A DNA stretch of 64,000 nt from Dactylonectria macrodidyma (GCA_020744425.1 JAGMUV010000003.1:3720001-3784000); one strand, 5' to 3'. Counted from the first letter of the stretch, positions 25,801 to 37,878 are shown. Made by a program: numbers and translations. The notes: a model not told the origin generated them from the sequence alone.

Positions 25801-26833
25801 ATGGCGGTTGGAAAGTGAGCATCATAGTGATACCTACACTCAAGATTATATGCTTACGCTCATCGCAGGAACAAGAGACTCTCTAAGGGCAAGAAGGGCC
25901 TCAAGAAGAAGACCGTGGACCCCTTCTCCCGCAAGGACTGGTACTCGATCAAGGTGGGTGGTTTTGCCATTGCGCACGCATACCAATGTTTTTGCTGACC
26001 AGATTCTATTAGGCTCCTAACCCTTTCAACGTTCGAGAGTGAGTCGCGACGCGAATCGAGAAAATGATAGCATTTGGGACACATGGTTGACAATTTCAAT
26101 TCTAGTGTCGGCAAGACCCTGGTGAACCGAACCACCGGTCTCAAGAACGCCAACGATGCCCTCAAGGGCCGCATCGTCGAGGTCTCGCTCGCCGATCTCC
26201 AGAAGGACGAGGATCACGCTTTCCGCAAGGTCCGCCTCCGCATCGACGAGGTCCAGGGCAAGAACTGCCTGACTGCCTTCCACGGCCTCGACTTCACCTC
26301 TGACAAGCTGCGATCCCTCGTACGAAAGTGGCAGACCCTCATCGAGGCCAACGTCACTGTCAAGACCACCGACGACTACCTCATCCGCCTCTTCGCCATC
26401 GCTTTCACCAAGCGCCGCCCCAACCAGATCAAGAAGACCACATACGCTGCCTCGTCGCAGATTCGGGCTATCCGACGCAAGATGACCGAGATCATCCAGC
26501 GTGAGGCTTCCAGCTGCACCCTCACTCAGCTCACCTCCAAGCTCATCCCCGAGGTCATTGGCCGTGAGATTGAGAAGTCCACCCAGGGAATCTACCCTCT
26601 CCAGAACGTGAGTCGGAAATTTGCCTTTTGCGCACCCTACCCTTTTTTATTTTTTTTAACCCCCGACGCTAACATCTTTATCTAATTAGGTCCACATCCG
26701 CAAGGTCAAGCTGTTGAAGCAGCCCAAGTTCGACCTCGGAGCCTTGATGGCTCTCCACGGCGAGTCGGGTACGGATGACCAGGGCCAGAAGGTTGAGCGG
26801 GAGTTCAAGGAGCGTGTTCTTGAGGAGGTTTAA
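25801..26833 (+). CDS. RPS1: 40S ribosomal protein S1 (eS1, S3Ae)
   Basis: Structural protein of the small cytosolic ribosomal subunit, near the mRNA exit. Five exons: 25801-25814, 25869-25953, 26013-26038, 26106-26607, 26690-26833, total 256 residues, the standard length. It opens [19 protein letters not shown] and carries the S3Ae signature [15 protein letters not shown] and [15 protein letters not shown]. It ends [12 protein letters not shown]. The first coding exon is only 14 nt, a common arrangement in ribosomal protein genes, and three introns lie in the first 300 bp. Codon use is visibly biased to C-ending codons, as expected for high expression. Confidence 0.97.
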
Positions 26834-27337
26834 AAGGCACTGGCTGGATGGCGCGGGGAAGGCATAGGGCCTCGCGGCTAATAAACTCATCCTTGGCATT
26901 GTTTCAGTCATCGCAAATGGCGTAGCATCACAAAGGCGGCTAGGGAATTGGGTCAAGTTCCTTTTGAAATGACAAAAACGTTCGGTCAATATCTTCTGTA
27001 TCAATGCATGGTGATGACATTCCGAGTCGTGACATCCTACTAAACCCCATGTACCGCCTAATTAAAGGGCTATGACGGCAACGGAGCAATCTTGGTACTA
27101 TTTTGAGTTCACTTTGATCCTAGTCTTGGGATCTGACTTGGCGAGAAGACATGGGGAAGAGTTATGATATTGCGGTGGCTGTCTTATCTATTCTATGCGT
27201 AATGGAAAACTCCTTCAGGACGTACAAGTAGGGCATGGCCAGGCCCAGTGGGGCCCAGTGCAAACGAACCATGGAAATCCTTCATCCCTTGTGCCTGAGT
27301 TGAGGTGCCTCTACCTGAGAAAGACCCTAGACCCTGA
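26834..27337. other. Convergent 3' regions of RPS1 and the hydrolase gene
   Basis: Half a kilobase between two convergent genes. It must contain both terminators. No gene or structured repeat is seen. Confidence 0.5.
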
Positions 27338-28585
27338 TCACTCAGGCTTTTGTAAGAACTCAACCACGGCTGCCACGAACATTAGCGTCCATCATCAAAA
27401 ACTCATCGTCGGTTCCTGGAATGAGAAAGCAGGGGGGAGGGCGCAGTTACCTTGCCTAAATGCTTCTGGTTGCTCTGATATCAGCCAATGGCCGGCATCG
27501 ACATCAACCATGCGAAAGCGAGGAAAGAACTGTCCAATGAGCGGGAGCAATTCATCCGGTACATATTTGCTCTTTGTACCACGCACAAAGAGCGCCGGCT
27601 TCTCAAATCGAATCTCATTAGGATCCTTGTATGGGAAATCTCCGAGGTTATCCAAGGAGCGACCTATAATGTCAAGTGGGATACGAAACTTCCGCGTCTT
27701 ATCACCGGCTGGGCGGTGGAGGTTGCCAAGCAGAAACTGCCTGATTGGGAGGGACTGCCCATCACTGTCAGCCAAGAGCCGCTGCAGGGGTTGTAAGAGA
27801 ATTCCACAAGAGATAATGCACCTTTTCGTATTCAGAGAGGATAGCATCCGCTTCGGCCTGACGGGTAATGTTGGCATCCTGAATCTTCTTCATGCTCCGG
27901 ATGTACTCTGCAAAGTCTCTGCTCAGTGTGGCATCCACGGGAGCATTGTCCACGGCGACAAGGTCGCTGACAAGCTCGGGAGAACGCAGCGCCAAAGTCA
28001 TTGAGGTTTTGGCGCCCCTAACTCAAAGGTCAATCACGAAGTCTGGGACTGGGGCCACGGTGTGTTAGGGAGGTGAGGGCTGACATTGAGTGGCCAATGA
28101 GTGTCGTCTCGGTAAGTCCATGGTCTTGAATGAAGTCTGCGACGTCCTGTGCCATTGCAACATAATCATGTCGGGCATCATGAGGCGATTCGCCATGGTT
28201 TCGGAGGTCCTGTTACATGGATGTTGAGTCCTTCTGTGCGAGAGCGCCAATGCTTGGCTGGATGTGCCTCACCAGGGCGTAGACATATCTTCCCAAGTCG
28301 CGGGCCAATGCTCTGTCAAATATGCTAAGTCATGCAGCCCGTGAATTTATGGAACGGTGGTACCAACTTGCTTATGCCCCTATTGTTCTTTTTGGACCCA
28401 AAGAGCCCGTGTAGGAATAGAATGGGTGCCTTCTGCTTGTCGGTTCGCGGGCTCGTAGGCTCATGCAAATCATAGGCCAGTGGACGGACAGACTGAGAAT
28501 ATAGCCTTCTAACAACAGGTTGATTCCAGAATCCCTTACGGATAGTAGAAGAGGCCGTGGTACCTGTCCGTCGAAGAGAAAACAT
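27338..28585 (-). CDS. Mitochondrial alpha/beta hydrolase, ABHD11/Imo32 type
   Basis: Serine hydrolase related to human ABHD11 and yeast Imo32/Eat1, mitochondrial enzymes acting on (thio)esters; the yeast relatives can also form ethyl acetate. Six exons on the minus strand: 28585-28368, 28312-28273, 28209-28085, 28017-27822, 27781-27451, 27369-27338, total 313 residues. The N-terminus MFSLRRTGTTASSTIRKGFW is basic and hydroxylated with no acidic residue, a good mitochondrial presequence. The oxyanion segment is ILFLHGLFGSKKNN, the nucleophile elbow is GHSMG (Ser127) and the catalytic His is His291 in VDAGHWLI. The segment ALDLRNHGESPHD is characteristic of the family. An in-frame ATG at 28624 would add 13 residues. 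The last coding exon is only 32 nt and is chosen because it completes the family-like end AVVEFLQKPE. Confidence 0.9.
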
Positions 28586-29148
28586 TTTCGTTGTCTTGTC
28601 GCACCGAATAAAGTGAAGATTCAACCAAGCTAATCTGGAATCGCCGAAGCCGGCAATCGAGAGGAAAATTAATATTAGTGCTCACCCAGGTACCTGTAGC
28701 GAGGAAGCGATTGAGGTACCTGAGGTACCAACCGACGTCACTGATGACATGGACAATTACATTAGCTGAGAATGCGTGTACGGTTTTATTGCATATGCGC
28801 ATAGGAGTTCGCAGAGTTCCGGCACTCGCTTCGCTATCGAAATACACACCAACGCATCATGAAGGACGCTCATGTTTTCTCTTTTCTAGGTTGGCAGATA
28901 CCTAAGTATTCATTCTTAACGTGCAATAAATCAGACACGCGGTGCAGTTCCAACTTCAAGAAATGGACAAAGAGATGGCGGATCAAAGTGTGCCGCATGC
29001 GATCGGTAGAGAAGAAAGTGAAGCTGTGCCGAATGGAATTGAGGCATGGACAAGAAGATTGAACATGAAAGAGACAGAAAAATACAAGAAGGGAAATGAG
29101 AAAGGAAAGGAATGAGAGGGAAAGTGAAGCAACGGACGCAAGATCGGC
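28586..29148. other. Intergenic region, hydrolase promoter
   Basis: Between two minus-strand genes. Contains GGTACC/TACCTG repeats at 28688-28730 and a strongly purine-rich tract at 29060-29130 next to the 3' end of the TmpB-like gene. No gene is seen. Confidence 0.5.
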
Positions 29149-32100
29149 CTAGCTGTCCCAGATGGCACCGAAGGCTCGCATGCCTCGCGATTCCAAGCCA
29201 TAGACAATCTTCTTGGTGAGTTTCTCATTGGCAATTATTACCACAGCTTCGGCACCAAAGTTCTGTGCAAGGTTGAAGCCCATTCTGACAAGGTCGGGTC
29301 GGCCGTGTAGCTTCGTGTCGTGGATGATGGCGTCCGGTATCTTGTCCTTGATCAGCCCGACAATGTCCGGTCCAAATGTTTTTTCTGGGCGAGCAGTCGA
29401 CCAGATGAGCTGCGTGGGACAGGTAGGCTTGCTTATATGGCCCAGCAGCGGCCCAATTCCAGACCCTGTGGCAATCACGACGATACGGTTAAAGAGCGTA
29501 GCGATGCGCATCACGCCGCATGTCGGGACACCGCGCACCCACAACTTGTTGGGTGGATTTCGAATACAATCCCTAGTCCAGTCACCAGCATTGGAGACTA
29601 ATAGTGAGTAGCCCCCGGTATGCTTAGTGACCTCGGAGTCAGGAATCGTCGCAAACGAGTGCCACTCGAGCAAGGGCCGTCGCGAGATACGCGTGAAGGT
29701 TCCATTCACGGGGGTCGTATAATCGAAATGCAAGCGAACAGCATGATCAGAGAGAACCTCGGCGTGGACAGGCACCTTGCGGAGGAAGAGCCATGACGAG
29801 ACGATACTACTCGTTGCCAACACCAGGAGCCAGAGGTCGGCGCTGTGTACAGCCACGCTCGCAAAGCTCTGCTCACTTCGAGCTTGGCGGGCATAGTCGA
29901 TAACCAACACTGTACGTACCCAGAAGAGAATGAGAGCTGTCCAGCCGACAAAGCGATGTGATTGCTCAAAGAGGTTGTGATGGCGCTTCCTGAACGAGGG
30001 CCAAGCAGATCCAACCATGACGCAGCACAGCCCACAGAGCAGCCATGACACAACCTGAGCTGCTGGCGAGCCTGTTTGCTGTCTATCGCAAAAGCCTCCG
30101 TCGCAAATGGCCCCTCGGACAGTCGAAAGAACGAGCCACGCTGTTGCACATATGCCCGCCGCAGAATGTACACCGCCCAAGTGATAGATCTTGGCGCAGC
30201 GGGCTCGGATCCAGAGTGGAAATCGCTTGGGAACTGAGCAAGTAGCCTTGTAAAAGACATTGATGACCGTGTCTTGACGAACAAGAGCCGCAGTTGCGAG
30301 GTTGATGGCTCCCATGGTTCCTAACAAATCGGAGTTGAGGTTCAGTGCGATGGCACATATGAAAACGATCAGGTTCGCGATCCCAATTAGACTAAAGAGC
30401 GTGCGATACACGATGAATATGCGGTGCCTCAGTCCTCTGAGCGGCTGAGGGTGTTGTTTGCTGGGGACTTCCTGTGAGAGGTCATGCCTTTTCTGAATAT
30501 CTGACAAAGTTGACATGGATCCTTGCGACTTGAGTTCGACCTCAAGCTGACCAATATCCGGTTTTTGTGTGTTTTCCTTGACGAGAAGCTGGGGTTTCTC
30601 AACGTTTGTGTTTACCAAAGCCGCAGCTTGCAGTCCCATCTTATCGATCTTGCCGTTGGCGGTAGCTGGCAGATCATCCAGAATATGGACATGTGTTGGC
30701 ACGGCGTAGTACGGCTGCCGTTCCTGCATGTGCTTGATGATGACGGCAACGTCACAGTCCCAAGGGGAGACAAATCCATGAATCTCTCCAAGAATCAGCA
30801 ACACGACGGCCCGAGACACTCCAGGAGCAGAAGCCAGCGATGCTGACACGCCGTCGAGCTCCACACGGAAACCCTTTGGTGCTTGTGTTAGCTTTTAAAC
30901 TCGAACAGATGCGGACCAGGTCCAAGCGTATGAAACTCGTACGTACCTTGACTTTGACCTGATCATCTACCCGGCCAAGAATGTCGATGGAACCATCCAG
31001 TCGCCAGCGCCCAAGGTCACCGGTATTGTACATTTTCGACCTACAAGGTCGTCGTCAGTTATGATGCTAGGGATCACCGTCGGCCAACTCACCCGTCGTT
31101 AGCGAATCTGTCAAGCATGTACTTCTCAGTAGATTTACCCTCGAGACCAACGTAGCCTCGAGAGACTCCAAGACCGCCAGCCCACATCACCCCGGTTGAA
31201 CCGGGGGGTACAGGCTCGCCATCCTCGCCCAAGATGTATATCTTGTTGTTCGGCGTGGGACGACCTATGGACAACTCATCCCCCACAACGTGCTTCTGCA
31301 TTGTGTTGACAATAGTTGTCTCAGTCGGACCGCAGCAGTTCCAGTAAGTGCCATGGCTGGCCCATACATCGGCAAGACTTTGGCTATTAGCGAGGAACGA
31401 GAACAATAATGTATTTCAGGGTGTGTCGTACTTCTGCGTGCTCGGTTCACCGGCTGTCGCCACAGTCTTGATCATCGGATATTGTGCTGGGTGGTACTTA
31501 GATAGGATAGTCGGCGTACATATAAGCACGTCAATCTGTTTGCCTGCCTGTCAGTGAGACACTCAACCAGAAGGTAGAATAACCGACCTCTCGGAGTGCC
31601 AGCTCCCACTCAGAGCCCCGGATGACAAGAGTACCCCCGTTACAGAGGCATGAGAAGATCTCCCAGGCCGCTATATGATAGTCAGGGTCAAGTCGCAATG
31701 ATAACCGCAACACGTCGTTTACCAAACTTACCCATATCGAAGCTGATATTAAGCAATGACCCAACCCTAATGCCAGCGGTGACTCCCAAGTTACCGGGCG
31801 AAAGACAGACGAGATTCGTAACATTTCTGTGCGTGATGTCAACCCCCTTGGGTTGTCCTGTTGTTCCTAGTCCAAAGAATGTGAGAAGCCGTTCTCTTTG
31901 AGCGTGCTGAGAGCGCACATTGTGGACGAACCTGATGTATAAATCACATAACAGCCACCATCTGAAACGGCACGGTCAAATATACTCCCGTCTCTTAGAA
32001 TAGTTCCACGATTTGGAGGGTCGGGCTCATCAATTACCACAGTCGTATGTTCTGGACGGAGAACCGTTATGCGGTGTTTTGTAGATGATAGGCAGAGGAC

Positions 32101-32499
32101 GATGTCTCCTTGGGCTTGATCCAGTACCTGCCGGATTGTCTCATCCGGAACAACACCTCCGTCGAGAGGGATGTACTGTGCGCCGCAAGAAAGAATTGCC
32201 CAGATTCCCACAATCATCTCCAAGCCCCGCTTGACAATGAGGGGGACTCGTTGGCCGGGAGTGACGCCTTGGCGATGGAGTCGTCGAGCAAGAGCCTGTG
32301 CCCTCGAAGCAAGGTCCCTATATGTCATTTCTCTCCGAGAACCAGAGAGGTCGCAGACGGCCACATTCTTTGGACAAGATCCTGCATGGTGGTAGAAGGC
32401 TGCGGTGATAGTAGGGAAAGGACTATGAGCCTCTGGGTAGCCAAGTTCGTGATTGGGGCCGCGTTGGTGATGAGTCCGTAGGGGCTGAATCGCAGCCAT
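29149..32499 (-). CDS. Adenylation domain fused to a membrane ferric-reductase-like flavoprotein (TmpB-like)
   Basis: A 999-residue fusion. Seven exons: 32499-31932, 31866-31732, 31670-31588, 31535-31432, 31383-31093, 31040-30947, 30873-29149. Residues about 30-510 form an NRPS-type adenylation domain: A3 [14 protein letters not shown] (about 184-197), A5 [10 protein letters not shown]7 [11 protein letters not shown]8 [19 protein letters not shown]10 [11 protein letters not shown] (about 494-504). No carrier-domain motif (no GG-Asp-Ser) follows. After a charged linker, several membrane helices lie between about residue 575 and 790. The C-terminus has an FAD-binding-like EWHSFA and an NAD-binding [12 protein letters not shown] (about 892-903), as in ferric reductases. 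This layout matches what I recall of Aspergillus nidulans TmpB, an adenylate-forming relative of the conidiation regulator TmpA. Substrate unknown. Upstream is 1.2 kb without genes. Confidence 0.85.
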
Positions 32500-33739
32500 G
32501 ATGAAAATATTCTTTTCCCTCTCAACAAATAGGGAAGAATGCGGCAGGATCCAAGATTTGTTGACTTGTTGCTACTCTCCTTACCATACACCCACGACAT
32601 AGAAGAGATGCCGGTTTATATACTCGCAGCACCACGTAGTCGGACGGCAGCCCGCGGATATGATGGGGGCCAATCTGGAGACATTTGTCCGCATCAAATC
32701 GGTCCATCTCGATGAGTTTGACCGCAGTGTCTCGCTTCTTCAGCAAGCACAGTGAGTTGATGAGGTGATGTCCCCACGGTACTTGCGTCGTCACAGAGCT
32801 GAGCCTGCTTTGGTTCCCCGGCAACCCGGCGATTCATTCGGAGGGACACTGGGCGTCAAATCTCGTCACACAATTGCAGCATTCCACTCCCGGCCGATGG
32901 CCCCACACGCGGAGCCGGCCCCCGGTGTCGGGGAGAATGTGGTCGAGCACGGCCGGGTCGACAGGAATGTGGCGTGTTGCCAACCCGGGATGGACGCTCA
33001 TAGCCTCAAAGAGGCTTCGGCCTACGCATTGTGCAAGGCGAAAACAAGCAAGCGTTATGGGGACGCTAGATGATCCCATCCATTGCATCGGGACGCGAGG
33101 CAACATCCCTTGACTGACTGACTGTTAGGAATTGCGACCATCGACATTACTCCGGACCCTTCATTTAGATAGTCTAGTACTTAAGCTACAGTCCCAAACC
33201 ATCTGCGCGCCCTCCGTAGTAGACCTCCCTAGTTAGCTGAACGCACACCCTGGCCTATACTTGTGCCTCCATGTGCATCTCAGCAAACGTACCTCAAGCA
33301 ATTCCAGATAGTATTGATCCTCTAGCTATGGAGGGAATTCAATGCCATCAATTGATAGTTGTTAGAGTCGGCCGTTGTTTCCTATCAAAGGAGGAAAGTT
33401 GCAAGGCATATGCTCATAGAGTACAAAATCGATTTTCTCTATTCGTTACAAACCTGACCTAGACGAGGGTGTCCGTAAGATTTCCCACTATCTTCCATCT
33501 ATGGAAGGAAGCAAGCGTAACAAGTCTCATTCCACAATAGTCAGAATTGGTTTTTGATGCTATTTCCAAACCTAGGTAGCCCATCTAGCTGCGTAATTTT
33601 TCTTTTTCCGATGACTGGTTTCAAACTACAAAAACGTCTTGTTGATTAGGGAAGTGAAGGCCGATGATGCGACTGCCTTCTGGTAAGACGCTCTTTGCGC
33701 CACTACCATATTACTCCGCGATCAAATACCTCATTCCAT
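32500..33739. other. Intergenic region upstream of the TmpB-like gene
   Basis: About 1.2 kb. Frames that stay open at 32765-33110 on both strands are GC-driven and show no domains. From 33120 onward the sequence becomes AT-richer with many stops. It probably holds the promoter of the TmpB-like gene and the decayed downstream flank of the homocitrate synthase remnant. Confidence 0.5.
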
Positions 33740-34277
33740 CTAGATCTCAAGGTAGAACGAGCGGGTGATTGAGCCGGTGTCGTTGACAGCGAGGAGACGA
33801 GTCGGCCATTTGCTTAACCTTGACCGTCTTGTTTGCTTTTGACAGCCTGTGTAGTGGCAGTAAATATTAGTCCCTGTGAATAGCCTTACACAAAACTGGT
33901 CGTCAGTCATGTTCAGACCCAGCAGCTCAACACGAGACTTGATGGCATTCCATCCTATACGTCGACTCGCGAATGAGACGTATCGGTTCAGTCCGAGGTC
34001 CTCGGACTTGAGGTTTTCGTATGTTGAAAAGTTGTTCAATATAGCCTAGAAGAAAATTGAGTTAGGCACGTTCTATGACACAAACAACCCAACAGATGAC
34101 ATAAAAGGGGGAACAGAAGTGCGGGGAAGTCAACAACGTACCTTGCTATGCACACCAATATTGTGAGTGAAGGCGCAGACTTCGAGGATTGGCGAATGCT
34201 AAAGTGATGGAAAACACAGGGCGTCATAGAAATACACATCCTGTGATAGGGTTGTTGAAAGGGACATTGACTATTGC
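33740..34277 (-). pseudogene. 3' fragment of a homocitrate synthase gene
   Basis: Only the C-terminal third of a homocitrate synthase (lysine biosynthesis, alpha-aminoadipate pathway) is present. Exon-like pieces 34277-34238, 34179-34142 and 34045 downward join to NVPFNNPITGFCAFTHNIG, VHSKAILNNFSTYE, LGLNRYVSFASRRIGWNAIK and SRVELLGLNMTDDQF, all clearly family sequence, with intact splice sites. The last part, ending LAVNDTGSITRSFYLEI, is in the frame of the first half only if an intervening stretch of unrelated residues is accepted; reading the expected helix needs frame changes. Upstream of 34277 the similarity stops abruptly, and the catalytic TIM-barrel half is missing. It therefore looks like a truncated, decaying duplicate. 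A functional copy is expected elsewhere in the genome. Confidence 0.7.
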
Positions 34278-34303
34278 ACGCGGTTCCTGGTTACATTCCA
34301 TTC

Positions 34304-34992
34304 TTATACATCCTCGGACTCCACAACGCAATCGTTCATAGCCTTGATCTTCTTAGGCTTATACCGCGAGGTGACGTAGTCTGGCCAAGAAACGATGGTG
34401 CGGGCCATGAGACCTCCTAGGGCTGCAAAGGTTGGTAAGAGAAATTGTGACACGTCCCAAAGAAAAGCCAGCTTGACTGGTTGCGGGTGTTCATACGGTT
34501 GATGCCACTTCTCTCGCCCTAAAAGTTATGAATCAGTGATGGACCCAGAGAGAAAAAATAGTAAATCAGCGATCTCCAGAATGATTGTGAGGCTGTATCC
34601 TATGGCTAACAACCTACGATTTCAGGCTCTGATGTGTCGATGTGAGTAACTCCGGCCTCGCTATCGGAGGTGTGATATTAGTCATTGACTTCGGTCGAGC
34701 GCCGAAGCTGCGTCCCAAAAGGACACTTGCAGATGGGTGTGTGCGTTGGCAATGGCACATCCGGCGTCGTTGTGACTAATTCATCTAATCAGGTAGTGAA
34801 GGAGATCAGGGCAGGAGAGAAACATACACATGGCATTGTATGTCGGCCTTGACAGCCTATTAAGTTAAGACTAGTCGATAGCACTACTTCATTACCTAAT
34901 GAGAGGATATAGGGCAATGGACCTTACTCCTCGAAGTGTGTGCACGAAATCGTAAACCTGTCTCGGCGTCTGGGTAGGTTGTGGTTTGTCAT
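34304..34992 (-). CDS. Small hypothetical protein with one membrane segment
   Basis: Not recognised. A five-exon chain, 34992-34928, 34856-34830, 34775-34690, 34628-34614 and 34518-34304, gives 135 residues with no stop and consistent phases. Exon 4 is a 15-nt microexon. The protein starts MTNHNLPRRRDRFTISCTHF and has one hydrophobic segment near the C-terminus (AFLWDVSQFLLPTFAALGGL) followed by a basic then acidic tail ending VVESEDV. The last exon is long, open and protein-like, so it is the safest part; the upstream exons are less sure. An alternative reading retains intron 3 and then meets an in-frame TAA. The stop lies only 26 bp before the homocitrate synthase remnant starts. Confidence 0.4.
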
Positions 34993-35713
34993 AAGACGGA
35001 CCCCCTACTCGTGTTCGCGACTGCTTATACCCGTCTACCCGAGGCCACCTGTCTAGATTTCTCTACTTTGTTGAGTGGTCAGACACATCATACACATCGC
35101 CGCTGCCTACTATATAAGGCACATGCATTTGAAGCCTCACTTGAAGCCGCCTTTGAAGCTATCGTGAGATGGGTCCGATATCGGATGTCTAGCCACAAGA
35201 GTCACACTTGGTGGGGTACTTGGTGGGGTGTCGTCTAATGTTTGGTGGGTGTCATATGAGCAGTGGCAAAATGCAAGTCCCCTCATCGTGCTGAGCGCGT
35301 CCAACCTATCAAAACCCCGCCATCAGTCATGTCAAAGGAGGAATGCACTACCTCAGCCAGCCTGGAAGGTAGGTACGTACGTAGGGACTTGCGGCAGGTT
35401 GACAACCCCGCATTCGGACCTGAAATCTCTTCAAACTCTGACTCAAAAGTGAGGCAACTCGGCTTCTTCTACTGGACCCCGCCTCGGCCCCATCCTGCCC
35501 CAAAACCGACAATCCTCGTGTCTTACCTATTCTTCTTGAATTGGTTGTTCTTACTTAAGATCCTAACTTTGCATCCTAACTTTGCATCCTTTTGCTCGCC
35601 CGCACGGCTCTCGTCACTCAGATCGTCAGCGTCACGCAAACCCACAACCGCAGCCCAACCACTACCAACACAACCACACGTACGATCGCGGAACTTGCGC
35701 TTACCCTTTGAAC
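34993..35713. other. Intergenic region and LEU4 promoter
   Basis: Divergent region between the small hypothetical gene and LEU4. Short direct repeats are visible: TTGAAGCC units at 35128-35155 and ACTTGGTGGGGT twice at 35208-35230. A TCCTAACTTTGCA duplication is at 35561-35588. Open frames that run from here into LEU4 exons are in the wrong frame. Confidence 0.5.
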
Positions 35714-37878
35714 ATGCCCATGTACGTTGTCCTGGCCTCTTTTTTCACGGGTTTACTCGATACCGAGGGCCAAACTAACACTGTGCCCACCAAAACCCAG
35801 GCTCAAGGAACCATGGAGGAAATACAAGCCCTTCACTCGCCTCGATCTTCCTGATCGCCAATGGCCCTCCAAAACAATTGAGAAAGCTCCTCGATGGCTG
35901 GAAACTAGTCTCCGGGACGGAAACCAAAGCAACCCATCCCCAATGGTGCGTATCTCTCGTTACCGGCACTTAAGGAGTGCTATGGACATCTTATCATCTC
36001 GGCATTGTGTTTGGGTGGCCGGCTGATAATCCTGTGACGAATAATAGAACGGAGAGGAGAAATGGCGCTTCTTCAAGATGCTCTGCGATATAGGCTTCAA
36101 GGAAATCGAAGTTTCCTTCCCTTCCGCCTCACAGACCGACTTCGACTTCACGAGACGCCTGGTTGAGACTCCCGGAGCAATCCCTGACGATGTTGCGATC
36201 CAAGTGCTGTCGCCATGTCGGCCTGATCTGATCAAGCGCACTGTTGAGGCGGTCAGCGGTGCGAAGAACGCCATTATTCACATCTATCTTGCTACTAGCG
36301 AGTGTTTCCGGAGAATCGTCTTTAACTACTCCGAAGAGGACACTCTTGAGCTCGCCGTGCGTTGTGCCAAGGTCGTTAGGTCCCTGACGAAAGACGACCC
36401 CTCTCAATCAGGCACGAACTGGCAGTTTGAGTTTAGCCCTGAGTGCTTCTCTGATACCTCACCTGAGTTTGCCGTCAAGATCTGTGACGCTGTCAGGGAG
36501 GCCTGGGGACCTACAGTTGAGACACCTCTGATCGTGAACCTGCCAGCCACGGTCGAGAACGCGTCATGCAACGTGTTCGCTGATCAAGTTGAATTCTTCT
36601 GTAGAAATATCTCGGAGCGCGAAAAGGTCTGCGTCAGTGTACACAACCACAACGATAGGGGTACCGCGGCAGCAGCGGCAGAGTTGGCCCAGATGGCAGG
36701 TGCTGACCGTGTGGAAGGATGTCTCTTTGGAAACGGTGAGCGTACCGGCAACGTCGACCTGGTCACCTTGGCCCTGAACCTGTATACCCAAGGAGTTCCC
36801 TGTGGCTTGGACTTTTCAGACCTGAATCATATTATTGATGTGGTCGAGAATTGTAACAAGATCCCCGTCCATCCTCGCGCTCCATATGCCGGCTCCCTGG
36901 TGGTTTGTGCATTTTCGGGCAGCCATCAAGATGCCATAGCAAAAGGATTTCAAAATCGTCAGCGCGAGGGCAAGACTTTCGAGGACTACTGGGAAGTACC
37001 ATATCTACCTTTGGATCCAGAGGACATTGGCCGTACCTATGAGGCTATCATTCGTGTTAACTCCCAGAGCGGTAAGGGCGGCGCCGCCTGGATCATCCTA
37101 CGCAAGCTTCAGCTGGATATCCCTCGCGGTCTGCAGGTTGCGTTTTCAAGTATTGTTCAAAAGCAGGCCGATGGTCTTGGCCGTGAGCTTTTACCCGAGG
37201 AAATCACCGACCTTTTCGAGACGACCTACTTCCTTCGCGAGAACCCTCGATTCTCCCTGATTGATTACTCCATCACCCCTGACCGATCACGATCTCCTGC
37301 GCCGCCTATGCCTGGTAAGACACAGGATACGAAGAACCTAATGCGTGTCTTTGAGGGCGTTGTCACAGTCGATGGTAGGGAGATTAAGCTCCGCGGACGG
37401 GGTAATGGCCCTATCTCTAGCATGGCGAATGCTCTAAAGGACATTGGCGTCGACCTGGACGTCAATGACTACAAGGAACATGCAATTGGCGAGGGTCGCG
37501 GCGTTCAGGCTGCATCATACATTGAGTGCAAGATTGGAAACACTAAGCAGACGGTGTGGGGAGTCGGCATCCATGAAGATGTTGTTCAAAGCTCCCTGAT
37601 CGCGTTGTTGAGCGCTGCTAGCAATGTAAGTCGCGGCGCCATGTTGAAAGGAGCGACTTTTTGTCCATCCACAGGTTTTCCTAGTTTGCACAGGTTTCAC
37701 TGACACGTCTCTACAGTTCATCACAAGCAGACCCGGAAGCCCTGTTCTAAAACCAATTGCGACTCGTCCGAAGTCGCTGGAACTCAACAATGCCGATGGT
37801 GCAGCCGAGCCTGCTAGTGTTTCTCAGGATACTTCTAGTGTGATTTCTGTCCTGGAGGATAAGGCGAAGGGCATGTAA
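35714..37878 (+). CDS. LEU4: 2-isopropylmalate synthase
   Basis: First committed step of leucine biosynthesis: acetyl-CoA plus 2-oxoisovalerate to 2-isopropylmalate, usually mitochondrial in fungi. Four exons: 35714-35721, 35801-35945, 36048-37625, 37717-37878, total 630 residues. The first exon holds only ATG CCC AT; splicing to 35801 yields [14 protein letters not shown], the usual fungal N-terminus. Motifs: LRDGNQ with the metal-binding Asp (about residue 46), [10 protein letters not shown], the metal-binding His pair in [10 protein letters not shown], the signature [18 protein letters not shown], and the C-terminal LeuA regulatory domain ([20 protein letters not shown] to about residue 575). 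The segment after LRDGNQ reads SNPSPM, a variant of the common form. The gene ends 80 bp before the AT-rich block; it appears intact. Confidence 0.95.

Noticed and set aside
27488..27796. Plus-strand open frame of 102 codons
   Set aside because: It is the antisense shadow of the fifth exon of the ABHD11-type hydrolase.
29213..29611. Plus-strand open frame of 132 codons
   Set aside because: Antisense to the NAD-binding part of the TmpB-like protein; no independent signals.
35263..35778. 171-codon open frame before LEU4
   Set aside because: It overlaps the LEU4 first exon and first intron in another frame and has no family features; LEU4 splicing explains the region.
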